DNA of 64,000 nucleotides, from assembly GCA_026398735.1 (NCBI GenBank), contig JAPLSH010000005.1, positions 60,407-124,406 on the forward strand. The letters run 5' to 3'. Below are positions 53,408-61,409 of the stretch, piece after piece. The stretch comes from Pseudomonadota bacterium. GTDB taxonomy: Bacteria > Pseudomonadota > Gammaproteobacteria > Steroidobacterales > Steroidobacteraceae. A model generated the notes under the pieces. The model had not been told where the DNA came from. It did not search any database and saw nothing but the letters and a program-made list of their open reading frames with translations. The position numbers were made by a program, and so were the translations under genes. Within the stretch, counting starts at the first letter, position 1; each line of letters begins with the position of its first letter.

Positions 53408-55552
53408 TTACTCGTGCGACTGCTTGGGTGCCGAAGCCGGTGGCGGCGGCGGCAACTTGGCCTTGGCTTCGTTGGCGATGCTGATCACGTATTCACGCAC
53501 TGCCGCGCTGTCTTCAGGCTTGAGCACAGCGGCAAACGAGGCCATGCCCCGTGCCGAACGCGCACCCTGCAACACCACTTGGTTAAAGCCCTCCTGCGAC
53601 TTGAGTAGCGGAGTAAGCATGAGGTTGGGGAAGGTCGAGCCGCGTGTCTGACCATTTTGGCCGTGGCAGGCTGCGCAGTACTTGCCATAGGCCTCGTGGC
53701 CGACAGCAATGACGTCGGCAGAGGCTGTCGACGCAGGCGGATCCAGCGGCGGCGGCGTGTATGCGACGGTGGGCGGCAGCGTGACCTTGCCATCCAGTGC
53801 AAACACCAGCAGGCGTGAGTAGTTGGGCGCGTAGTAACCGCCCGGCACTGCGCCGCCCACGCTCACCGCTACGTATTGCTTGCCATCGAGCTCATAGCTG
53901 ATCGGCGGTGCCAGTGACGCAGTCTGGGTGGCAAAGCTCCACAGCTGCTGGCCGCTCTTGGCGTCATAAGCACGCAGCTCCGAATCGCTGCCGGCACCTT
54001 GGAATACCAAGCCACCTGCAGTGGCCAGTGCGCCACCGGTCGGGCCCTGGTTTTCTTTGGTGCGCCACAGCTGCTTGCCGGTGGCCGGATCCATCGCCTG
54101 CAAATAGCCGACGAAGCCACCCTGCTCTTTGGGGTTCTTCTGGTAGTAGGTCGCTGGTGCAGTGAAGTCGAGGCCCAGGTTGTAGCCCACGGTTGAGGGC
54201 GTGAACTTGGCATCAGGCACCATCGGGAAGGCTGCATCTTGTGTGGCCACATAGATGAGGCCGGTGTCGGGGCTGTAAGCATTGGCATGCCAGCCATGAC
54301 CACCCTGCACACCGGGGCGCAGGTTGAAGGCGTTCTTCTCGTAACGTGCTGCGGGCACGACGATGGGGCGACCGGTCTTCATGTCGACGCCCTTGGCCCA
54401 GTTCACCGTGGTGAAGGGCGTGGCATTGAGCAGCTTGCCGGTGGCGGCATCGAGCACGTAGTAGAAGCCGTTTTTGCACGGCTGGATGAGCACATGGCGC
54501 TTCTGGCCGTCGATCTCGATGTCGGCGGTCATCATCGGGCTGACCGAGTCATAGTCCCAGGTGTCTGCCGGTGTGGTCTGGTAGTGCCAGACGTATTCGC
54601 CCGTATCGACGTTGAGCGCGATGATGGAAGCCAGATACAGATTGTCGCCACCCTTGGGGTCGCGATAGGTCTGGTTCCACGGCGTGCCGTTGCCAGTGCC
54701 GAAATACAGCAGATTGGTGCTGGGGTCATAGACCGCCGCGTCCCAGACGGTGCCGCCACCGCCGAGCTTCCACCAGTCGCCACTCCAGGTGGTTGCGGCT
54801 TTTTTCATGGCCTCATTTTCAAAACCGTCGGCCGGATTGCCCGGTACGGTGTGAAAACGCCAAGCTTCTTTGCCGGTGCTTGCATCAAAGGCGGCAATCC
54901 AGCCACGCACGCTGAACTCACCACCGGAGGCACCGATGATGACCTTGCCCTTGGCTACACGCGGCGCCATGGTGATCGAATAGCGATACAGCGGATCGTC
55001 TTTCTTGGCGGCATCGAAGGTCAGCGTGGACCAAGCTTCTTTGCCGGTGGCGGCATCGAGCGCAACCAGCCGGCCATCGAGCGTGCCGACATAAATTTTG
55101 CCTTCGTAAGCTGCCAGACCGCGATTGACCAGTCCGCAGCACACCTTGGCCGCCCATTCGCCGGGTACCTTGGGGTCGTATTGCCATAGCTGCTTGCCAC
55201 TGCGCGCGTCATAGGCATAGACCTTGCTCCACGCGGTGGAGACATACAGAACGCCATCGATAAACAACGGCGCGCCGGCCTGTTGCAGATTGGTGTCGTA
55301 ATCGGCGAACCACGCCAGACCCAGCGACTTGATGGTGTCGGTGTTGATGGCCTTGAGGCGGCTGAAGCGCTGCTCGCTATAGCTGCCGTTGTAGGTCATC
55401 CATTGACTGGGCTCGGACTCAGCCTGAGTCAGGCGCTCGGCCGTGACCTGCGCGGCCGGTGGTGGTGCGGGCGGGGCCGCGGGCTTGCAACCGGCCAAGG
55501 TGACAGAAAGCAGCAACGCGGCCAGGCCGAGCGACTGTGTGCGATTGGTCAT
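53408..55552 (-). CDS. Type II quinohemoprotein (PQQ) alcohol dehydrogenase, predicted lipoprotein
   Basis: A 714-residue protein. A lipoprotein-type signal (LAALLLSVTLAGCKPAAP) is followed by an eight-bladed PQQ propeller with GAPLFIDGVLYVSTAWSKVY, the vicinal disulfide cysteines in AAKVCCGLVNRG, WWKLGGGGTVWDAAVYDPST, TPADTWDYDSVSPM (catalytic Asp), and QGGHGWHANAYSPDTGLIYV. The C-terminal cytochrome c domain has YGKYCAACHGQNGQTRGSTF (C-x-x-C-H). Electrons pass from alcohol via PQQ to heme c. The start is ATG at 55552. Usual members are soluble periplasmic proteins; the predicted lipid anchor is unusual. Divergent from uvrA; DUF6152 follows. Confidence 0.93.
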   Translation of the reverse strand: MTNRTQSLGLAALLLSVTLAGCKPAAPPAPPPAAQVTAERLTQAESEPSQWMTYNGSYSEQRFSRLKAINTDTIKSLGLAWFADYDTNLQQAGAPLFIDGVLYVSTAWSKVYAYDARSGKQLWQYDPKVPGEWAAKVCCGLVNRGLAAYEGKIYVGTLDGRLVALDAATGKEAWSTLTFDAAKKDDPLYRYSITMAPRVAKGKVIIGASGGEFSVRGWIAAFDASTGKEAWRFHTVPGNPADGFENEAMKKAATTWSGDWWKLGGGGTVWDAAVYDPSTNLLYFGTGNGTPWNQTYRDPKGGDNLYLASIIALNVDTGEYVWHYQTTPADTWDYDSVSPMMTADIEIDGQKRHVLIQPCKNGFYYVLDAATGKLLNATPFTTVNWAKGVDMKTGRPIVVPAARYEKNAFNLRPGVQGGHGWHANAYSPDTGLIYVATQDAAFPMVPDAKFTPSTVGYNLGLDFTAPATYYQKNPKEQGGFVGYLQAMDPATGKQLWRTKENQGPTGGALATAGGLVFQGAGSDSELRAYDAKSGQQLWSFATQTASLAPPISYELDGKQYVAVSVGGAVPGGYYAPNYSRLLVFALDGKVTLPPTVAYTPPPLDPPASTASADVIAVGHEAYGKYCAACHGQNGQTRGSTFPNLMLTPLLKSQEGFNQVVLQGARSARGMASFAAVLKPEDSAAVREYVISIANEAKAKLPPPPPASAPKQSHE

Positions 55553-55630
55553 GCAAACCCCCGAAAAAGGATGAAACCGGCAACGCGGATGCCGCGATTG
55601 GTTGCCGAGGATGCGCGATAGAATCGCCGG

Positions 55631-58600
55631 ATGTCCACTCCCAAACCCCGCGGCCTGATCCGCATCCATGGCGCACGCCAGAACAACCTGCGCAATCTCT
55701 CGCTCGACCTGCCGCTGGGAGAGTTGATCGTCGTCACCGGCGTATCCGGCTCGGGCAAGTCGTCACTGGTTTTCGATACGCTGTACGCCGAAGGCCAGCG
55801 GCGCTACGTCGAGACCTTCTCGCCCTACGCGCGCCAGTTCTTGGATCGTATGGACCGGCCGCAAGTGGATCGCATCGAAGGCATCCCGCCCGCCATCGCC
55901 ATCGACCAGGCCAATCCGGTGCGCACCTCGCGCTCGACGGTCGGCACGATGACCGAGCTCAACGACCACCTGAAGCTGCTGTATGCGCGCGGCGCGCAAC
56001 TGCATTGCCGTGGCTGCGGCCAGCCTGTGCACCGCGATACGGCGCAGTCGATCCTCGACGCGCTACAGGCACACACCACCGCACTGGGCGATCCGCGAGT
56101 GTTGCTGTGCTTTACGGTGCCCGTGCCCGAGTCGTTCAGCGTGGACGAGGTGCGCAAGCTGCTGGCGGCACAGGGCTATGTGCGCTTTGTGGATGAGCCG
56201 GCCGGCAAAGCCAAGGTGACTTCGCTAACAGTCATTCAAGACCGGCTGCGGTTGGGCACTGCCGAACCGGCGCGCGTGACCGAAGCCTTGGAGGCCGCAC
56301 TGAAGGTCGGTCAGGGCCGCGTACAAGTGCGCGCACTGGCCGATGACGGCGATGCAGTGATCGCGCAGTGGCGTTGGTCTAGTGATCTGCATTGCGCGGC
56401 CTGTGATCTGACCTACAGCGATGTCACGCCCAGCAACTTCTCGTTCAATTCACCGCTGGGCGCCTGCGACACCTGCAAAGGCTTCGGCCGGGTCATCGGC
56501 ATTGATCACGATCTGGTGATACCCGATCAGGGACTGACGCTGGCACAAGGCGCGATCAAGCCTTGGCAAACGCCCAGCGGCAAAGAGTGTCAGGACGATC
56601 TGCTGCGCCATGCCAAGACCGGTGGCATCCCGCTAAACCAACCGTGGCGCGAACTGTCGGCTGAACACCGGCAGTGGGTGCTGCAAGGCGATGGCGGCAA
56701 GGGCCGCAAAGCCTGGTACGGCGTCAAAGGCTTCTTCGACTATCTGGAGCGCAAGGCCTACAAGATGCATGTGCGCGTGATGCTGTCCAAGTACCGCAGC
56801 TACACGCACTGCCCCACTTGCGATGGCGCTCGCCTCAAGCCCGACGCGTTGTTGTGGCGACTGGGTGCTTACAACATTCATCAACTGATGTTGTTGCCCA
56901 TCGACCGCTGCCGCGAGTTCTTCGGCAGTCTGCAACTGCCTCCGCCGCTGGACGAAGCCAGCGATCTGGTGCTGGGTGAGATACGTACGCGACTGGCCTA
57001 TCTGTGCGAGGTGGGGCTGGCGTATCTGACGCTGGATCGTCAATCCCGCACGCTCTCTGGCGGCGAAGTGCAGCGCATCAATCTCACCACGGCGCTGGGC
57101 ACGTCATTGGTCAACACGCTGTTCGTACTCGATGAGCCGTCTATCGGTTTACATCCGCGCGACATGCAGCGCGTCATCGGGGTGATGCACCGGCTGCGCG
57201 ATGCCGGCAATTCGCTGGTGGTGGTCGAGCACGATCCGCAGATCATGCTGGAAGCCGATCGCATCTTAGACATGGGTCCCGGTGCGGGCGAACACGGCGG
57301 TCATATCGTGTTTCAGGGCACACCGGAACAGATGCGTACCGATCCAAAATCACTCACCGGCGCTTGGCTGTCTGGCCGCAAGCGCATCGATCGCAGTGTG
57401 CGACGTGCAGCCACTGCAGCAGCCAGCCAGTGGTTGGTGCTGCGCGGTGCGCGCGAGCACAACCTGCAGGGCATAGACCTGCGTGTGCCGCTGGGCCGAC
57501 TGGTGTGCATCACCGGTGTATCGGGTTCGGGCAAATCCACGTTGATTCAAGATGTGCTGGTGCCGGCACTGCTCAAATCACAGGGCAAGCCGACGGTTGC
57601 GCCGGGCGTATTTGACGCACTGGAAGGCGCGCAGTTCATCGACGAGGTGATGCTAGTCGATCAATCACCCATCGGCCGTACCACGCGCTCGAACCCTGCA
57701 AGCTACGTGGGCGCGTTTGATGCGATCCGCGCATTGTTTGCCAAGCTGCCCGATGCGCTGGAACGCAAATACACCGCGGGCACTTTCAGCTTTAACTCTG
57801 GCACGGGCCGCTGCCCCAGCTGCAGCGGCAATGGCTTTGAGCACATCGAGATGCAGTTTCTGTCTGATGTGTATCTGCGTTGCGGCGAGTGCAACGGCAC
57901 TCGCTATCGCGCCGAAACACTCGAGATCAAACTCGAAGGCAGCGGTGGTCTGCGCGCCAGCATCGCCGATGTACTGAGCATGACCGTCACTGAAGCGCTG
58001 GCGTTCTTTGCCGCCGACCCGGCGGTGTTGTCGCGCCTGGCGCCGTTGGCCGATGTCGGCTTGGATTATCTGCGACTGGGCCAACCCGTACCGACGCTGT
58101 CGGGTGGTGAAGCACAACGCCTCAAACTTGCGGGTCATCTGGCCGATGCAGCCGGCGAAGGCCGCAAGCTGCTGGTGTTTGATGAACCGACCACCGGCCT
58201 GCACTTTGAAGACGTGGCCAAACTACTGCGCGCGTTTGACCAACTGCTGGGTCGTGGTCACACCTTGCTGGTGATCGAACACAATCTGGATGTGATTGAG
58301 GCAGCCGATTGGCTGGTGGATCTGGGACCAGAAGGTGGTGTGGGCGGCGGCTGCATTGTGGCTGAAGGCACGCCGGCACAACTGCGCCAACACCCCACAT
58401 CGCACACCGGTGCAGCGCTGCGGGCGCAGTCGCTGGCGCTGCAGAACACGCCGGGGGTGCGCGATGCGCCGCCGCGTCCTGTCGCGGCCTTGGCCAATGC
58501 CATCGTTGTGCACCATGCGCGCGAGCACAACCTGAAAGACATCGACGTGCGCATTCCGCATGGCGGGTTTACGGTGATCACCGGTGTGTCGGGATCCGGC

Positions 58601-61111
58601 AAGTCCACGCTGGCCTTCGACATCATCTTCAATGAAGGTCAGCGCCGCTATCTTGAATCGCTCAATGCCTATGCACGTCAGTTCGTGCAACCAGCATCAC
58701 GGCCGGATGTGGATGCGGTGTACGGCATACCGCCGACCGTGGCCATTGAGCAGCGCACCAGTCGTGGCGGTCGCAAGAGCACCGTAGCCACGCTGACCGA
58801 GATTCATCACTTCCTGCGCTTGCTGTTTGTGAAGCTGGGCACCCAGCATTGCCCGGACTGCGAGCTGCCCATCGAGCCGCAGAGTGCGGAGTCCATCGCC
58901 GCGCGCATCCTTAAGGACCATCGCGGCGAGACAGTCACGCTGCTGGCACCGCTGGTGATCGGTCGCAAGGGCTATTACACCGATCTGGCCAAGTGGGCCG
59001 CTGCGCGCGGTCATGCACAGTTGCGTGTTGATGGTGAGCTGCTGCCCACCAGTCCTTGGCCGCGTATCGCACGGTTTAAGGAACACACCATCGAGTTGCC
59101 ACTGGGTGAGGTCAGCGTCACCGCTCAAGCCGAAGCCCAGTTGCGCCAGTGTCTGGCGCAGGCGCTAGATTTGGGCAAGGGCGTGGCGCATGTGTTGCCA
59201 GCCGGCAAGAACGCCAAGACGCGCGTGTTCTCTGCGCGGCGCGCCTGCCCTGGCTGTGGCAGCAGTTTTTCCGAGCTGGATCCGCGACTGTTTTCGTACA
59301 ACTCGGCGCAGGGCTGGTGTGGCAGTTGCTTTGGTACTGGCGAAACACTCGAGGGCTTTGACGCTGAACAAAGCGGCGAAGAGCGCAGCTGGCAAGATGA
59401 GCCGCAAGCGCTGCAAACCTGCCCCGACTGCGATGGCGCACGACTCAACCCCACAGCCTTGGCTGTGCGCTGGCGCGACAAGTCGATCTCGCAGTACGCC
59501 GCTCAGTCTGTCGATGAATCCGCGCAGCTGTTCAAGACGCTCAAGCTTGATGGTCGAGAGGCTGCGATTGCGCGTGATATCAGCACAGAGATCCAAGGAC
59601 GCTTGGGCTTTTTGTCCCGCGTTGGTCTGGGCTATCTGACGCTGAATCGCGCCGCGCCAACGCTCTCTGGTGGCGAGACGCAGCGCATCCGCCTGGCTGC
59701 ACAGCTGGGATCGAACTTGCAGGGCGTGTGCTATGTGCTCGACGAGCCAACCATTGGCTTGCATCCGCGCGACAACCGCGTGCTGCTCGACGCACTGCGC
59801 GACTTGGCCGGTGAGCGCAATACGCTGGTGGTGGTGGAGCATGACGAAGAGACCATCCGTCGCGCTGACCATGTGATTGATCTGGGACCCGGCGCGGGTA
59901 CACGCGGCGGCTGCATAGTCGGTGAAGGCACTGTCGATGACCTGATTGCCAACCCCAACTCCGTTACCGGTCGCTGCCTGCGCGAACCCCTGCAGCATCC
60001 AGCCAAACCGAGACGGCCGGTCAAACGTAGCGGTACGCAGGCCACCGCACAGCTGACCTTGCACAAAGCCAAGTTGCACAACATCGCTGGCATTGATGTG
60101 CCGATACCGCTGGGCCGGCTCGTGGTGGTCACCGGTGTGTCGGGTTCGGGCAAGTCGACACTGGCGCGCGATATCCTGCAACCGTCGCTGGCAGCACAGC
60201 TCGGGCGCAAACCCGGCAGCAAGGCACCGTCCGGCATCGGCTGCGCACGCATCAGTGGCACAGAGTCGTTAGAGCGTGTGCTGGAAGTGGATCAAACGCC
60301 GATCGGCAAAACTCCACGCTCCTGCCCTGCCACTTACGTGGGCTTCTGGGATGCGATCCGGCGAATCTATGCCGGCACCACAGAAGCTGGCATTCGTGGC
60401 TGGACCACCAGCCGGTTTTCATTCAACACCAGCGGCGGGCGTTGCAGTGCCTGTGAAGGTCAAGGCGTACGCACAGTAGAGATGAGCTTTTTGCCAGATG
60501 TGAAAGTACTGTGCGATGTCTGCAATGGGCAGCGCTTTGATCGCGACACGCTATCGGTGCGGTGGCGCGGTAAGTCGGTAGGCGATTTGCTGGCGATGTC
60601 CGTCGATGATGCCGTGGAGTTTTTTGCCAGCCATCCATCGGTTATGCATCCGCTGTCCCTGCTCAAAGATGTGGGGCTTGGCTATCTGACTCTGGGTCAG
60701 CAAAGCCCCACACTGTCGGGTGGTGAAGCGCAACGCATCAAGCTGGTCACTGAACTGGCACGAATCCGCGGGGATTTGTCGCCGGACAGCGCGCCACCGG
60801 GACGCAGTGGGCGCCGCGGTCAATCGTTGTACATCCTGGATGAGCCGACCGTGGGTCTGCATATGGCAGATGTCGAAAAGCTCTTACAAGTGCTGCACAG
60901 GCTGGTCGATGGCGGCAACAGCGTCGTAGTGATCGAACACAACCTGGATGTGATGGCCGCTGCAGACTGGATCATCGACATGGGCCCCGAGGCAGGTGCT
61001 GCCGGTGGCCGTGTCGTGGTGGCTGGTACGCCTGCGCAGGTTGCAGCCCGCAAGGGATCACGCACCGGCACGGCACTGGCTGAACATCTGGGGAGTCGCC
61101 ATGGCGCATGA
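55631..61111 (+). CDS. uvrA: Tandem-duplicated UvrA-like protein with four ATPase modules
   Basis: A 1826-residue protein made of two UvrA units. Unit 1 (about 1-940): Walker A VTGVSGSGKSSLVF near 37, zinc finger CAACDLTYSDVTPSNF...CDTC and CPTCDGARL, signature LSGGEVQRINL, VLDEPSIGLHPRD, second Walker A near 629, CPSCSGNGF with CGEC, LSGGEAQRLKL. Unit 2 (about 955-1826): Walker A near 985 and 1501, CPGCGSSF, CPDCDGARLNP, LSGGETQRIRL, CSACEGQG, LSGGEAQRIKL and LDEPTVGLHMAD. A normal UvrA has two such modules and dimerises; here one chain could form an intramolecular pair. Long UvrA forms of this kind exist in some gammaproteobacteria. No LexA box is visible upstream. The zinc-ribbon gene overlaps its stop. 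Confidence 0.93.
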   Translation: MSTPKPRGLIRIHGARQNNLRNLSLDLPLGELIVVTGVSGSGKSSLVFDTLYAEGQRRYVETFSPYARQFLDRMDRPQVDRIEGIPPAIAIDQANPVRTSRSTVGTMTELNDHLKLLYARGAQLHCRGCGQPVHRDTAQSILDALQAHTTALGDPRVLLCFTVPVPESFSVDEVRKLLAAQGYVRFVDEPAGKAKVTSLTVIQDRLRLGTAEPARVTEALEAALKVGQGRVQVRALADDGDAVIAQWRWSSDLHCAACDLTYSDVTPSNFSFNSPLGACDTCKGFGRVIGIDHDLVIPDQGLTLAQGAIKPWQTPSGKECQDDLLRHAKTGGIPLNQPWRELSAEHRQWVLQGDGGKGRKAWYGVKGFFDYLERKAYKMHVRVMLSKYRSYTHCPTCDGARLKPDALLWRLGAYNIHQLMLLPIDRCREFFGSLQLPPPLDEASDLVLGEIRTRLAYLCEVGLAYLTLDRQSRTLSGGEVQRINLTTALGTSLVNTLFVLDEPSIGLHPRDMQRVIGVMHRLRDAGNSLVVVEHDPQIMLEADRILDMGPGAGEHGGHIVFQGTPEQMRTDPKSLTGAWLSGRKRIDRSVRRAATAAASQWLVLRGAREHNLQGIDLRVPLGRLVCITGVSGSGKSTLIQDVLVPALLKSQGKPTVAPGVFDALEGAQFIDEVMLVDQSPIGRTTRSNPASYVGAFDAIRALFAKLPDALERKYTAGTFSFNSGTGRCPSCSGNGFEHIEMQFLSDVYLRCGECNGTRYRAETLEIKLEGSGGLRASIADVLSMTVTEALAFFAADPAVLSRLAPLADVGLDYLRLGQPVPTLSGGEAQRLKLAGHLADAAGEGRKLLVFDEPTTGLHFEDVAKLLRAFDQLLGRGHTLLVIEHNLDVIEAADWLVDLGPEGGVGGGCIVAEGTPAQLRQHPTSHTGAALRAQSLALQNTPGVRDAPPRPVAALANAIVVHHAREHNLKDIDVRIPHGGFTVITGVSGSGKSTLAFDIIFNEGQRRYLESLNAYARQFVQPASRPDVDAVYGIPPTVAIEQRTSRGGRKSTVATLTEIHHFLRLLFVKLGTQHCPDCELPIEPQSAESIAARILKDHRGETVTLLAPLVIGRKGYYTDLAKWAAARGHAQLRVDGELLPTSPWPRIARFKEHTIELPLGEVSVTAQAEAQLRQCLAQALDLGKGVAHVLPAGKNAKTRVFSARRACPGCGSSFSELDPRLFSYNSAQGWCGSCFGTGETLEGFDAEQSGEERSWQDEPQALQTCPDCDGARLNPTALAVRWRDKSISQYAAQSVDESAQLFKTLKLDGREAAIARDISTEIQGRLGFLSRVGLGYLTLNRAAPTLSGGETQRIRLAAQLGSNLQGVCYVLDEPTIGLHPRDNRVLLDALRDLAGERNTLVVVEHDEETIRRADHVIDLGPGAGTRGGCIVGEGTVDDLIANPNSVTGRCLREPLQHPAKPRRPVKRSGTQATAQLTLHKAKLHNIAGIDVPIPLGRLVVVTGVSGSGKSTLARDILQPSLAAQLGRKPGSKAPSGIGCARISGTESLERVLEVDQTPIGKTPRSCPATYVGFWDAIRRIYAGTTEAGIRGWTTSRFSFNTSGGRCSACEGQGVRTVEMSFLPDVKVLCDVCNGQRFDRDTLSVRWRGKSVGDLLAMSVDDAVEFFASHPSVMHPLSLLKDVGLGYLTLGQQSPTLSGGEAQRIKLVTELARIRGDLSPDSAPPGRSGRRGQSLYILDEPTVGLHMADVEKLLQVLHRLVDGGNSVVVIEHNLDVMAAADWIIDMGPEAGAAGGRVVVAGTPAQVAARKGSRTGTALAEHLGSRHGA

Positions 61112-61400
61112 GATCGACTGCTGGAAGTGCGGCGCATCGCTGGCTGCGCTGTCTTTGCCCTTCGGGCGCATAGAACGCTGCAAGGCCTGTGGTGCAGACC
61201 TGCACTGTTGCAAGCAATGCGCCCACTACGACCGCAGCGCTTGGCAGCAGTGTCGCGAACAAAGCGTAGAAGAGGTGCGCGAGAAGGATCGCGCCAACTT
61301 CTGCGATCACTTCAAACCTGTTGCAGGACGGTTTGCGGGAGCCGACCCGACTGTCGACGCAGCGCGAGCGGCGCTGGAGAGTCTGTTCGGCAAAAGCTGA
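61101..61400 (+). CDS. Small zinc-ribbon protein coupled to uvrA
   Basis: A 99-residue protein with three C-x-x-C pairs: CWKC (about residues 7-10), CKAC and CKQC, in the pattern IDCWKCGASLAALSLPFGRI, ERCKACGADLHCCKQCAHYD and QQCREQSVEEVREKDRANFC. It belongs to a widespread uncharacterised zinc-ribbon family ending in a K-x-R-A-N-F-C-D-x-F motif. The ATG lies 11 bases before the uvrA stop, so the two are translationally coupled. A role as a partner of the double UvrA is inference. Confidence 0.8.
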   Translation: MAHEIDCWKCGASLAALSLPFGRIERCKACGADLHCCKQCAHYDRSAWQQCREQSVEEVREKDRANFCDHFKPVAGRFAGADPTVDAARAALESLFGKS

Positions 61401-61409
61401 TCGCGACGG

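Noticed and set aside
54239..55189. 316-codon open frame antisense inside the quinohemoprotein dehydrogenase
   Set aside because: Repetitive His/Gly/Val-rich translation without motifs; the dehydrogenase is clear.
59165..60181. 338-codon open frame antisense inside the double uvrA
   Set aside because: It lies opposite intact ATPase motifs and shows no family features.
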